DNA from: CAWATZ01 sp963784995
GTDB lineage: Bacteria; Planctomycetota; Planctomycetia; Gemmatales; Gemmataceae
Assembly (NCBI GenBank): GCA_963784995.1
Contig: CAWATZ010000002.1
Location: forward strand, 434,001-498,000
Direction of reading: 5' to 3'
DNA length: 64,000 bases
Under the pieces are notes generated by a model. It had not been told where the DNA came from. It did no database searches and saw nothing but the letters and a program-made list of their open reading frames with translations. This document shows positions 18,419 to 27,833 of the stretch, piece by piece; the stretch's first letter is position 1; each line of letters opens with the position of its first letter. The position numbers were made by a program, and so were the translations under genes.

Positions 18419-19324
18419 GAGGTCATTCTCCAAGTGTTACAACCGTGGTTTGCCAAACTTGTCCTACGCCCGGCACGATGCGGGCGATTGGGTTTCCTTG
18501 CAGACATCGGAAGTCCGTTATTCGTCGAACCAGCAGCGGTTTGTCTGCTCCTCGCTGCTCCGTTTTCCCCTTGCGATCAGGGACGCAAGGAGGTAAACCT
18601 TAAGCACACAATCAGCCGGGCGGATGCCAGATCCCCAAAGGTCGTTCCTTGTTCATTTGGGGAGACCATTCCTGTCCATGCGCGCATCCCGGACGCCTGC
18701 ACTGCGGTGCTTCATGGGAAAGCGTGTGCTTGCTTGATCCGCAAACCAGGAAAGGCGCCAGGCACCGGAAAAGAACGTGGCGGACGTGAATCCGGCACAA
18801 GCTCCCCCAAGTTGGCTTCAGGGCTGGCTGATTGTTCGTCCTCCCCCGCAAGGGGGAAGTTAGTCCGGCAACTCTTGCCGTCGCCTCCGGAATAACCGCA
18901 CTTTATCACGTGATGGGCACTGTTCCTACATTCCTAATAGCAATTCGTTTCTATTAGGGACACCGGTTGTCGTCATTCTCTTCCCATTCTGCCTTATCGA
19001 CTCAAGCACCAAATGGCACAGAGTCGTCGCAGGCGTCAGAGGTCGCGCGTTTGGCGCGATCGACGTTTCTTTGGAATGGTTGCCGCCGTCACTTTCCTTC
19101 CGATCCGCTTTGTTGACCCGGTTGCCAAAGGGTGCAGATTCGTTTCACCTGTCAAGACTCTCACATTTGGCAATCTGGACTGCTGACCTTGACGAGCGGC
19201 CCTGCGTCGGCAACAACAATGGGGACATTGGCTGTGTCGCGCAACCCAGCACCATACCGGTTAGCGTGACACCCCCATGCGTGGTTTGGGATTGTGCCGG
19301 AACAAGATTACGGGAGAACCGGAC
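18419..19324. other. 906-bp divergent intergenic region
   Basis: This lies between the divergent surface-protein gene and the HEAT-repeat gene. Open frames are present on both strands but none has a domain, signal or ribosome site. Two small palindromes (18905-18914 and 18933-18958) could be operator sites. The region may hold promoters for both flanking genes; none could be assigned with confidence. Confidence 0.5.
18905..18958. promoter_or_regulatory. Operator-like inverted repeats
   Basis: ATCACGTGAT (18905-18914) is a perfect 10-bp palindrome. CCTAATAG-N10-CTATTAGG (18933-18958) is a perfect 8-bp inverted repeat in a notably A/T-richer patch. Together they look like binding sites for a dimeric regulator upstream of the HEAT gene. 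No regulator is identified. Confidence 0.35.
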
Positions 19325-21151
19325 GTGGCACGCGATCAACTTCTGGGACTGGCAGCGGACGTGGATCGACTGCTGGCCGCCGGAGCAACGGCGGCCAGTG
19401 GCAACGAGAACTTGAGCAGACGCGGCAAGAGCTTGCGCAACCTGGGCGAGAAAGTGGCTGCGCTCAAGCCAGTCGCGGATGCGGTCGGCAAGGTGCTGGA
19501 GGCACCGGCCAAGCAGATTGGCCACGCTTTCCTCGACCTGCTGACCATGGCCCGCCAGCTGCGCACCAGTCTGAGCAGCGTCGGCGTTGAGGGCACACTC
19601 GCTCCGGTTTCGGCCAGCGGACCGTGGCACACACCGCTGCACGTGCGCGACCTGACTCCTCTTCACGGCTGCCTGGCCGGGTCCGGCTCCGGGCGCGAAG
19701 AAGTCCTCAAGGACGCGATTCAGCGCAAGGCGACAGCCGATCTGCGCCTGCTGTCGCCGCTGCTGGACGCCATCGAGGACAATTACGCTCCGCTCAGCGA
19801 CCTGGTGACGGAGCAAGCGCTGCCGGCGCTGGGCGTCGGTGTCCTACCTGAAGTCGAGACCCGCTTGAAGATCACCGACGGCAAAATCCCCGACGCCCGC
19901 CGGCTGGGCCTGATCTGCAAACTGAACCCCGAGCGCGGCCTGGAGTTATGCCGGCAAGCGATCAAGACCGGCAGCATTGCCCTGAGGGTCAAGGCGCTGG
20001 AACTGCTGCCTGACATCAGCCACAAGGACGAGGCGGAAAAGACCGGGCTGGAGCTGTATCAGGACAAGTCCGCGGAGGTGCGCGTCGCCGCCATCCTCGC
20101 TTTGCGGCACGCCAAAAGCAAGGAGGCGTTGGCGGCGATCCTGGCGGCTGCCAGCGACCGATCCACGCAGGTCCGCAACGCGATCGTGAAGACCCTGACT
20201 GAGATGCCCAACCCCGAGACGACGCCACGATTGCTGCTGCGGATTCGGGAGTCGGTGGAGCAACTGGATCAGCTCAAGCCGGAGAAAAAAGAGAAGCCCC
20301 CCAAGGGCAAGAAGACCACGGGCAAGAAAGCTGCCGCGACTTCCAAGACGGACGCTGCTTTCTACAAGAAGAAGGGCGAACTGATCCAGGAAGCGACTTT
20401 CTGGCTGGCAATCGTGGAATACCGGAAGGGAGCAGGGCGGGAAGAGGCGGCCCGAGCCATCCTGCCACTGCTCGACCACAAGGAAGGCAGTGTCCGTGAG
20501 GGGGCCCTGGCAGCGCTGGGCGGCATCGGTGCGGTGATCGAGGGCGTGATCGACCGCTTCATTGACAAACTCAAGGACAAGAAGCCCAAGGTGGCGGGCT
20601 CAGCCGCGTTCAGCCTGAGGAAGATGGAGCCGACCCTGCGCGAGCCGGCGATGCCGACCGTTCTGGAGCTGCTGGAGAAACCCAAGCTGGACGAGACGCT
20701 CCGTGGAGGCCTTCTGCACCTGTTGCCCGGACACCTGGCGACGCACGGCGACCGCATTCTCTCGATCCTGCGCAAGGAATTCGCCAGCAAGAACCACTAC
20801 CGACGGAGCACGGTCCTCAACGTTCTCTGTGAGATTGGTCCGCCGGCCGCTGATCTGGTTCCTGACGTCGTCGAGGGAATGTCGAGCGGCGGCGGGTACT
20901 ACAACTACCTGCAGTATCCCAACTGTCTGACGAAGCTCGACCCCGAGGGCGTCCAGGCCGTGCCGGGCCTGATCAAGCTGCTCGACGACAAGAAGCACGA
21001 GGTCCGCTGGCGGGCCGTCTGCACCCTGCAGACCTACGGTCTCAAAGCGAAGGCGGCCATCCCGGCGATCCGTGCGCTGATCGACCGGGAGAAGAAGGAT
21101 GCCTATTACCACTTCGCTGAGGGGGCGCTGAAGGCGATTGAGGAGGGGTGA
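19325..21151 (+). CDS. HEAT-repeat protein of the MoxR/DUF5682 cluster
   Basis: A 608-residue protein rich in paired helices. The first 180 residues are a helical N-terminal domain (ARDQLLGLAADVDRLL). The rest consists of HEAT/PBS-lyase type repeats such as LRVKALELLPDI, VRVAAILALRHAKS, VREGALAALGGIG and VRWRAVCTLQTYGLKA. Such proteins act as scaffolds. GTG 19325 is chosen because GGGAG lies 8 bp upstream; an ATG at 19277 in the same frame has no ribosome site. It sits directly before the MoxR ATPase gene on the same strand, at the place where related clusters carry a helical-repeat protein (DUF5691 or similar), so a shared complex is likely. Confidence 0.75.
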   Translation: MARDQLLGLAADVDRLLAAGATAASGNENLSRRGKSLRNLGEKVAALKPVADAVGKVLEAPAKQIGHAFLDLLTMARQLRTSLSSVGVEGTLAPVSASGPWHTPLHVRDLTPLHGCLAGSGSGREEVLKDAIQRKATADLRLLSPLLDAIEDNYAPLSDLVTEQALPALGVGVLPEVETRLKITDGKIPDARRLGLICKLNPERGLELCRQAIKTGSIALRVKALELLPDISHKDEAEKTGLELYQDKSAEVRVAAILALRHAKSKEALAAILAAASDRSTQVRNAIVKTLTEMPNPETTPRLLLRIRESVEQLDQLKPEKKEKPPKGKKTTGKKAAATSKTDAAFYKKKGELIQEATFWLAIVEYRKGAGREEAARAILPLLDHKEGSVREGALAALGGIGAVIEGVIDRFIDKLKDKKPKVAGSAAFSLRKMEPTLREPAMPTVLELLEKPKLDETLRGGLLHLLPGHLATHGDRILSILRKEFASKNHYRRSTVLNVLCEIGPPAADLVPDVVEGMSSGGGYYNYLQYPNCLTKLDPEGVQAVPGLIKLLDDKKHEVRWRAVCTLQTYGLKAKAAIPAIRALIDREKKDAYYHFAEGALKAIEEG

Positions 21152-21163
21152 GCGAAACGGACG

Positions 21164-21193
21164 GCGCTGCCGAGGGACAGCTCTCGGCAGCGC
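21164..21193 (+). terminator. 11-bp hairpin between HEAT and MoxR genes
   Basis: GCGCTGCCGAG (21164-21174) pairs perfectly with CTCGGCAGCGC (21183-21193), just after the HEAT gene stop. There is no T-run. It may attenuate read-through into the ATPase gene or stabilise the mRNA end. Confidence 0.5.
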
Positions 21194-21261
21194 ATTGGAA
21201 ACTCACTGTCGCCTCTGATATAACAGCCACCGCATTCATCCCTTACGCAAGGAACCGAGAC

Positions 21262-22416
21262 ATGGCCAAGAAAGCTCCCACCACGGACCCGGCTACCACC
21301 GTCGTTGAAGCAACCAAGACGAACGGCAAGGTCGATAGCGTGCTGCGTCATCCGGCCGAGGTCGAGTACGCTCACGAGCTGGAGGCGCTGAAGAAAGCCG
21401 ATCGCGACGAGAAGCCGGAAGGCTGGCTGCTGTCGCCGCGTGCGGTCCGGACTTACGTCCTGGGCGGCAAGGCGGGCGGCGTCGAGATCCGGCCCAAGTA
21501 CCTCGGCAACCAGCGTGTGGTGGAGATCGCCATTGCCACGCTGGCCACCGACCGGGCCCTGCTGCTGACCGGCGAGCCAGGCACTGCCAAAAGCTGGCTC
21601 AGCGAGCACCTGGCCGCGGCCATCAGCGGCGACAGCCTGCAAGTGGTGCAGGGCACGGCCGGCACCACCGAGGAGCAGGTCCGCTACAGCTGGAACTACG
21701 CCCTGCTGCTGGCCGAGGGGCCCAGTCCCAAGGCCCTCGTGGCCAGTCCCATCTATCGCTCGATGGTCGGCGGCAAGATTGTCCGCTTCGAGGAAATCAG
21801 CCGGGTGCCCTCGGAAATCCAGGACGCGCTGATCACCATCCTCTCCGAAAAGATGATGGCCGTCCCCGAACTGGGTTTCCACGTCCAGGCCAAGCGCGGC
21901 TTCAGCCTGATCGCCACCGCCAACACCCGCGACCGCGGCATCAACGACATGTCGGCCGCCTTGACCCGCCGCTTCAACAAGGTCCAGCTGCCGGTGCCCA
22001 GCGACGTCGATACCGAGGTGCAGATCGTCCGCAAGCGCGTGGCCGAGATTTCGACCAGCCTGAAGCTGCCCTCCGCTCTGCCGGCTGACGAGGCGGTGCG
22101 CAAGATCGTACAGATCTTCCAGGAACTGCGTCGCGGCCAGACGCTCGACGGCAAGCAGAAGGTCAAACAACCCTCGGGCGTGCTGTCCACGGCCGAGGCG
22201 ATCAGCCTGTTCGGCAACAGCATGGCCCTGGCCGGCCACTTCGGCAACGGCAAGATCGGCGACCGCGACCTGGCCGCCGGGCTGCACGGCATCATCATGA
22301 AGGACGACGAGCGCGACCTGACCGTGTGGGTCGAGTACCTCGAAAACGTGATGAAGAAACGCGGGTCGGAGTGGCGCGATCTGTATGCGTCGTGCAAGGA
22401 GCTGGCGGGCGAGTGA
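21262..22416 (+). CDS. MoxR-type AAA+ ATPase
   Basis: A 384-residue AAA+ ATPase. Walker A is GEPGTAKS (residues 104-111), Walker B with its glutamate is IVRFEEISRVP, and sensor 1 is ATANTRDRGIN. The arginine-finger region follows at ALTRRFNKVQLP, and a helical lid domain closes the protein. MoxR ATPases act as chaperones that remodel or activate metal-binding partner complexes, usually with a VWA protein. ATG 21262 (AAGGAACCGAGAC upstream) is preferred over an upstream GTG that overlaps the HEAT stop. It is followed by DUF5682, its regular partner. No VWA gene is found downstream, which is unusual. Confidence 0.88.
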   Translation: MAKKAPTTDPATTVVEATKTNGKVDSVLRHPAEVEYAHELEALKKADRDEKPEGWLLSPRAVRTYVLGGKAGGVEIRPKYLGNQRVVEIAIATLATDRALLLTGEPGTAKSWLSEHLAAAISGDSLQVVQGTAGTTEEQVRYSWNYALLLAEGPSPKALVASPIYRSMVGGKIVRFEEISRVPSEIQDALITILSEKMMAVPELGFHVQAKRGFSLIATANTRDRGINDMSAALTRRFNKVQLPVPSDVDTEVQIVRKRVAEISTSLKLPSALPADEAVRKIVQIFQELRRGQTLDGKQKVKQPSGVLSTAEAISLFGNSMALAGHFGNGKIGDRDLAAGLHGIIMKDDERDLTVWVEYLENVMKKRGSEWRDLYASCKELAGE

Positions 22417-22461
22417 GGATGGGAAACCCTCCAGCTGCCCGGGGTAGCCAGGGAAACGAAT

Positions 22462-22529
22462 GTGCGGAAACGAATTCTCTCGCCGCAAGCCATTACCAAT
22501 CTGTAAGTTCGGTCGATTCGTTTCCGCAC
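22462..22529. repeat. 14-bp inverted repeat before DUF5682
   Basis: GTGCGGAAACGAAT (22462-22475) pairs perfectly with ATTCGTTTCCGCAC (22516-22529). Two further copies of GGAAACGAA lie at 22452-22460 and 22554-22562. It could be a palindromic repeat or a regulator site in the 197-bp gap between the MoxR and DUF5682 genes. Confidence 0.6.
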
Positions 22530-22613
22530 CCCCTGGGACACCCCCCCTGGTACGGAAACGAACTTGAGCAGCGCACCAGAGGGGAGTGCCGGCCAGCCTG
22601 TCGGAGCGACACC

Positions 22614-25070
22614 ATGAATCTCAACGAAGTCTTCCCGCCCCCCGCCGCGGACGAGGGGCCATTGCTGTGCCGGGTCTACGGCGTCCGCCACCTGTCACCG
22701 GCCGGCGCCCACCACCTGCAAGCGGTGCTGAACCTGGTCAAGCCGACGGCGGTCCTGGTCGAGGGCCCGGCCGACGCCACACCGCAGCTCCAGCACCTGA
22801 TCCACAAGGACACCCGGCCGCCTGTGGCCATCCTCGCTTACACCCTGGAACGACCGGTCCGCTCCATCCTCTACCCGCTGGCCTCGTACTCGCCGGAGTG
22901 GGTCGCGCTCACCTGGGGTCTGCGCAACAAGGCCGACACGCGCCTCATCGACCTGCCCGCCTCGGTGTTTCTTGAGATGCACCACACTGCTTTAGAAGAA
23001 CACGCCCACGAGCAGGAACCGGCAGCGGAAGAACCGGCTCCGGGTCAGGCCCCGCCTCCTTCCGACGGCGCCGACCATCGCCGCCTTGCCAGCGAGCACA
23101 CCCTGGCCTACCTCGACGATCCCTGGACCGCCATCGCCCAGCTCTCGGGCGACCCCGACCATGAAACCTGGTGGGAACGGCACTTCGAGCACACCACCGA
23201 CCCAATCTCCTACGTCCACCAGATCCACGAGTTTGGCCGGGGCCTGCGGTCGCTGCGCCAGCTAAAGCCCGACGACGAGAACCTGGTGCGCGAGTCGTAC
23301 ATGCGCCGCTGTATCCGCGAGGTGCTGAACAAGGGCCACAAGCCCGATCGGGTGCTGGTGGTCTGCGGAGCGTTCCACTCCACCGCTCTGCGCGAGAATT
23401 TGCCGGCAATGACCGACAAGGAAGTGAAAGCCTTGCCGTCGGTCAAGTGCAGCCTGACGCTGATGCCCTACAGCTACAAACGCCTCAGCTCGCAATCGGG
23501 CTACGGGGCCGGCAATCATGCCCCGATGTACTACCAGCGGCTCTTCGACGAGCGCCAGGCCGGCCACCCCGATCGGTTGACCCCGATGTTCCTGACCGAG
23601 CTGGTTCACAGGCTGCGCAAGGGAGGACACATCCGTTCCGCGGCCGAGGTGATCGAGGCGGTTCGCCTGTCGCACAGCCTGGCGGCGCTATCTGACTCGC
23701 CCGCTCCGTGCCTGCGCGACATCCGCGACGCGGCAACGTGCCTGCTGGGCCGAGGGGAATTCATTGTCATTCAGGAGCCGCTCACCGAGCTGGAGATTGG
23801 GAGCAAGGTCGGCAAGTTGCCGAAGGGGGTCGCACGCACGGGGATTCAGGATGATTTCTACTTTTGTCTGGAGCGGCTTGACCTGCTGAAGTACACCAAC
23901 GGCGAGTATCGAGCCTACTGCGATGCCTGGAACGAGAAGGCAAAGCTGGACACGAAAAAGAAACGCAAAGATCCGGAGATCCTGGAGCTGGATCAGCGCC
24001 GGGACATTCACGCGGTCGGCGAAGAGACTGCCCTGCGCGGCCGAAACCAGAGTGTCTTTCTCCATCGCTTACACGCCCTCGACGTCCACTTTGCCGAGCG
24101 GCAGGATGCGGGACAGGACGCGGCAACCTGGAAGGAGATCTGGCACATCCGGTGGGAGCCGGAGGTGGAGATCCAGATCATCGAGCTATCGCTGGTGGCC
24201 GACACCGTGGAGATGGCGACGGCCATCCGCCTGTCGGAGCAGCTGGCCGAGTGCAAGCAGGTGGATCAGGCGGCCCAGATCGTCAGCCAGGCGGTGCGCT
24301 GTGAGCTGGCCGACGCTCTGGAAGATGCCCGGCGCCGTTTGCAGGCGATGGCCGTCGAGGCGCTGGCCTTCGTGCCGCTGGCCAGCGCCGTGGAAGCCCT
24401 GGCGGAAACCATCACGTACGGCTCGGTCCGCAAATTCGACCCGGAGCCGCTCAAACCCCTCCTGAGCCAGCTTTTCCTGCGGGCGACGCATTCGATCCGG
24501 AGCGCCTGCACCTGCGATGAGGCCACGGCCCGCGAACAGGTTGCACCAGCCATCGTCAAGCTCCACGAAGTTGCACGCGGCACTCCCGAGCTGGTCGATA
24601 CGGCCCGCTGGAACCGCGAACTGGACGGCATCGCCGCCAATGATGCGCTCAATGCCTACCTTTCCGGATTCGTGATGTCGATGATCCTCAATCGCGTCGA
24701 TGAGGAGCAGCTGTCCCGCGAGGTCAGCCGCCGGCTGTCGCCGGGCATCCCACCGGACATCGGGGCCAACTGGTTCGAGGGGCTGGTCCAGTACAACCGG
24801 CAGGCGCTGTTCCTGCGCATGGCCCTGTGGCGGCAACTGGACACCTACCTGATCGGCATGAGCGAGGAGGAGTTCCGCCTGGCCCTGGTGCCGCTGCGCC
24901 GGGCCTTCGGGGACTTCAGCAAGGCCGAGGTGCGGCGGGTGGTCGATAACCTGGCCGAGCTGTCGGCCGAGTCGAAGGAAGAGCTGAAGCACGTCCCGGA
25001 AGTCGCGCTCAGCGCGGAAGAGGAGAAGAACCTGTCCGAGATGCTGGGCGACCTGGACCTTGGAATTTAA
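22614..25070 (+). CDS. DUF5682 family protein
   Basis: An 818-residue cytoplasmic protein. The N-terminal domain opens with CRVYGVRHLSPAGAHHL and VLVEGPADATPQL, the characteristic start of DUF5682, resembling a TraB/ChaN-like fold (VRHLSPxGxxH and VCGAFHSTAL motifs). It continues with long helical regions ending in a Glu/Asp-rich tail. ATG 22614 is used, since it precedes the conserved start and CGGAG lies upstream; the longer frame runs back over the MoxR gene. DUF5682 occurs with MoxR, SWIM and VWA genes in many phyla; the reaction or target is unknown. Confidence 0.82.
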   Translation: MNLNEVFPPPAADEGPLLCRVYGVRHLSPAGAHHLQAVLNLVKPTAVLVEGPADATPQLQHLIHKDTRPPVAILAYTLERPVRSILYPLASYSPEWVALTWGLRNKADTRLIDLPASVFLEMHHTALEEHAHEQEPAAEEPAPGQAPPPSDGADHRRLASEHTLAYLDDPWTAIAQLSGDPDHETWWERHFEHTTDPISYVHQIHEFGRGLRSLRQLKPDDENLVRESYMRRCIREVLNKGHKPDRVLVVCGAFHSTALRENLPAMTDKEVKALPSVKCSLTLMPYSYKRLSSQSGYGAGNHAPMYYQRLFDERQAGHPDRLTPMFLTELVHRLRKGGHIRSAAEVIEAVRLSHSLAALSDSPAPCLRDIRDAATCLLGRGEFIVIQEPLTELEIGSKVGKLPKGVARTGIQDDFYFCLERLDLLKYTNGEYRAYCDAWNEKAKLDTKKKRKDPEILELDQRRDIHAVGEETALRGRNQSVFLHRLHALDVHFAERQDAGQDAATWKEIWHIRWEPEVEIQIIELSLVADTVEMATAIRLSEQLAECKQVDQAAQIVSQAVRCELADALEDARRRLQAMAVEALAFVPLASAVEALAETITYGSVRKFDPEPLKPLLSQLFLRATHSIRSACTCDEATAREQVAPAIVKLHEVARGTPELVDTARWNRELDGIAANDALNAYLSGFVMSMILNRVDEEQLSREVSRRLSPGIPPDIGANWFEGLVQYNRQALFLRMALWRQLDTYLIGMSEEEFRLALVPLRRAFGDFSKAEVRRVVDNLAELSAESKEELKHVPEVALSAEEEKNLSEMLGDLDLGI

Positions 25071-25691
25071 ACGCGGATTATCGCAGCTCCCCTAACTTTC
25101 AGAAATAGCCCCCAACGGAGGAAGGTGCGAGCCGCTGATGCAGCGGGAAAGTCGCGGGGAGCGTTGGGGGGTGATTCTGCAAGTTAACGGATGCCCAGGA
25201 GCGTCCATCGTAGACCGGGGCCAGACGGGCCGCAGGCCGTCCAGCCCCGGTTTTTCGCCTGTCCAGGGCTCCTTCGGCTCCATAGCTCACCTTCGGGCCG
25301 TCCGTCCTGGCCCCTGGTACACCCTTCCTTAACTTTCAGAATTGCCACCCAACTGCCATGGCTCGTTCCCCCACTCTGGCCGACCTGTTCCGCCAGCCGG
25401 CCCTCACCGCCCAACGTCAGACCGGATCGCGATCATCAAAGAGTCCGAAAAAGCGGCACCTTGACGAGACCTGATGGATGGGGTGGCCAGGTCGTTGGTC
25501 ACCGACTCGCGCCCTTTCGTGCGCTGGACTCCGCGCTCGGCACCGGCTTTGCCTTTCTAGGCAGTACAGGTGATCGCCTTGTTATCCAGGACCGAATCCC
25601 AGGTGTTGCAGCGGCCGTGATCACCCACGGAATGGCAGAGCCGGTCGGGAAGCGGGAAATCAAATGGTCGCCTGAAAGAGGGAAAAGCAGC
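25071..25691. other. Insertion-element remnant and gap
   Basis: 621 bp without an intact gene. It holds a 98-bp MITE-like element (25092-25189) and a third copy of its terminal sequence (25330-25355), followed by a 38-codon open stretch from 25358 (MARSPTLADLFRQP) that could be the start of a lost transposase. The block up to the CBS gene has no recognisable coding content. Confidence 0.55.
25092..25189. mobile_element. MITE-like element with terminal inverted repeats
   Basis: The left end CTAACTTTCAGAAATAGCCC (25092 on) and the right end (25162-25189, reverse complement beginning CGTTAACTTGCAGAATCACC) are imperfect inverted repeats of about 27 bp with the shared tail CCCCCAACG. A direct third copy occurs at 25330-25355. 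This fits a small non-autonomous element or remains of an insertion sequence. Confidence 0.6.
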
Positions 25692-26084
25692 ATGAGCAGA
25701 CCGGTCAAATACATCGAAACCTTCTTCAAAAAGGTTCAAGCCGTTGGGCCGACCGAAACGCTGGCCTCGGTCGCACGCCGCATGGAGGAGCATAACGTCG
25801 GGGCCGTGGTCATTGTGGAGAATCAGCGCCCCGTGGGCATTGTGACAGACCGTGACCTGGCCCTGGAACTGGGTGCGCGGGAGACTTCGCCGCACACTCC
25901 CGTCGTGAAGGTGATGACCACTCCCGTGGAAACCGTCCCGCAGGACGTGGGCGTGTTTGGGGCGACTCAGGGCGTTCGCGGGAAGCCCAGGATAGGACTG
26001 GCAAGGAGTCCAAGGGTCAGTATAGTTCCAACCGCCGGAAGAGTCGGACTTTCACGACGTCCAACACGATCAGATAAGCAATGA
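25692..26084 (+). CDS. CBS-domain protein, truncated
   Basis: The first CBS motif is complete (ETLASVARRMEEHNVGAVVIVENQRPVGIVTDRDL). The second begins (VVKVMTTPVETVPQDV) but stops matching after GVFGATQ and runs into unrelated sequence, so the second domain is lost. A normal CBS pair of about 145 residues would sense adenosine nucleotides. The last 68 bp overlap tail-to-tail with the broken P-type ATPase gene, which suggests a deletion joined the two. ATG 25692 follows GGGAAAAGC. The product of 130 residues is probably not functional. Confidence 0.65.
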   Translation: MSRPVKYIETFFKKVQAVGPTETLASVARRMEEHNVGAVVIVENQRPVGIVTDRDLALELGARETSPHTPVVKVMTTPVETVPQDVGVFGATQGVRGKPRIGLARSPRVSIVPTAGRVGLSRRPTRSDKQ

Positions 26085-27198
26085 CCAGGGACAGCAACCC
26101 CAGGATCGCTCTCCAGCTGATGGCTGGCATGAGAATGCCCTGGGTGGCCAGGAGGGCGACGACGATCACGTCCACGATCGAGCTTGCCGCCAGGAGGCTG
26201 CCGGGCAGCGAGGACCAGAAGGCGCGGCGCTCACGGACCAGGTAAACGGTGGCCTGGCCGGTAAAGACCAGCATGGCGAACACCAGTGTTTGCAGGTGAG
26301 GCAGATCCAGGTGAAGGACGTTGCGCCCGACCAGGAACACGGCGAACGAAAAAACCAGCCAGGCCAGGGCCAGCATCAGGGCGCTCAGGACCAGGGGCCG
26401 AACCTGCCAGCGGTCGGGCCTCCGGGAGAAGGCCACGCGGTCCGCGGCCAGCGACATGGTCACAAAGTCGTTGGCGAACAGCAGAAGCAGGATCAGGCGG
26501 GGCGTCGTCACGAAGACGCCGGTCAGCAGCAGGCCGAGACTCAGGAAAAGTGCTATCTGGAAGGTCTTGATGATCTTGTTCAGGGTGTAGGTCAGCAGGC
26601 GCTGGTAGATCTGTCGTCCTGTTTCCACAGCCGCCAGGACGTCGCCGAGCCCGGGCCGGGTGAGAACCAGGCTGGCAGCAGCCTTGGCCACGTCCGTGGC
26701 GTTGGCCACGGCGATGCCCACCTCCGCCTGCTTCAAGGCGGGGGCATCGTTCACGCCGTCGCCCGTCATGCCGACGGTGTGCCCGACGCGCTGCAAGGCT
26801 TGCACCAGACGATACTTATCTTCCGGCAAGACACCGGCAAAAACCCCGCAGTCGGGGATCTGGGCAGCGTCCAGGTCGCGCAGGGCGCGGCTTTCTTGAA
26901 CGAAACTGAGCGTGGCGTTCAGGAGGAGCAAAAGGACGATGATGATCGTCTGGGTGTATTTCCCGAGGACCAGTTCGAGGACCAAGGTCAGTTCCAGCAT
27001 CCAGGGCACCGGGGCCCAGAACTTCTGGAGGAACAGCAGGACTGGATGGGGACGTTCTTCGGGCACGGCATTGGGGCCATGCTGCCGCAACCGCTCCTGC
27101 GCCTCCTGACTGGTCAGGCCCCCCCTCGGGCCTGGAAGGACTGTTGCGATCACGTCATCTCCGGGCGGAAAGGCAATTACGAACCCGGTGGATTCCAC
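26017..27198 (-). CDS. P-type H+-ATPase with central deletion
   Basis: The frame is open for 393 residues where the P3A plasma-membrane H+-ATPase family has about 800. The N-terminal cation-ATPase motif (GLTSQEAQERLRQHGPNAVPEE) and membrane helices M1-M2 are present. After VQESRALRDLD the sequence jumps to IPDCGVFAGVLPEDKYRLVQALQ in the P domain. The actuator domain (TGE), helices M3-M4, the phosphorylated DKTGT and most of the nucleotide-binding domain are missing. TGDGVNDAPALKQAEVGIAVANATD and six C-terminal helices remain. The protein cannot be phosphorylated, so transport is excluded although the frame is intact. The start is a GTG without a good ribosome site. Confidence 0.75.
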   Translation of the reverse strand: MESTGFVIAFPPGDDVIATVLPGPRGGLTSQEAQERLRQHGPNAVPEERPHPVLLFLQKFWAPVPWMLELTLVLELVLGKYTQTIIIVLLLLLNATLSFVQESRALRDLDAAQIPDCGVFAGVLPEDKYRLVQALQRVGHTVGMTGDGVNDAPALKQAEVGIAVANATDVAKAAASLVLTRPGLGDVLAAVETGRQIYQRLLTYTLNKIIKTFQIALFLSLGLLLTGVFVTTPRLILLLLFANDFVTMSLAADRVAFSRRPDRWQVRPLVLSALMLALAWLVFSFAVFLVGRNVLHLDLPHLQTLVFAMLVFTGQATVYLVRERRAFWSSLPGSLLAASSIVDVIVVALLATQGILMPAISWRAILGLLSLVIAYLIVLDVVKVRLFRRLELY

Positions 27199-27237
27199 GG
27201 GGACGACCAGGACCTTGACGATCCCTGAAACCGCCCG

Positions 27238-27831
27238 CTACTGCCGATCAATCTGCAACCGCAGGAAGTGTGTCGCACAGCTGATGCAGGGGTCGTAGTT
27301 GCGGATCAGGTGCTCGCAGCGCCGCGTCGCCGTTGTGTCGTCGTAACCGAGGACGCCGGGCAGGAAAGCACGCAGGTCGGCTTCGATCTGGCCCTGGTTC
27401 TGCGATGTCGGCGGCACGATCTTGGCCTGGGCGATCAAGCCATCCGCGCCGATGCGGTAGCGGTGGTAGAGCAGCCCGCGCGGGGCCTCCGTGGCATGAC
27501 AGCCCTCGCCCGCCTTCGGAGTACACGGCACCCGTCCTGGCGTCGCTTCCGCCTGGTATGCCTTGACGATCCTGATCGCTTCCTCGTAAGCATGGATCAG
27601 CTCAACGGCACGAGCGACGATACTCTTGAAATTATTGCGGCAGGGCCACTCGATCTTGCAAGCCTCCGCTTCCCGCCTGGCCGTCGGCGAGAGCTGGTCA
27701 AAGCACAGGTTGAGCCGCGCCAGCGGGCCAACCAGGTAGCTCTTCGCACCCGGCAGCATCACGCTGTGCAGGGCGTTACTGTGTTTGACTTGCCGTTCCT
27801 CGAAGTGTCCCTCGTACTCCTCCACGGGCAC
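27238..27831 (-). pseudogene. [NiFe]-hydrogenase large subunit, C-terminal fragment
   Basis: This frame (197 residues) is the C-terminal part of a cytoplasmic bidirectional-type [NiFe]-hydrogenase large subunit: PVEEYEGHFEERQVKHSNALHS, then the second nickel-binding motif DPCISCATHFL near the end. The rest of the subunit is in the adjacent frame upstream (27834-29375), broken off by a palindromic element at 27846-27906. Without the RxCGxC half in the same chain it cannot bind the NiFe centre. No small subunit, diaphorase or maturation genes are seen nearby. Confidence 0.75.
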
Positions 27832-27833
27832 GT

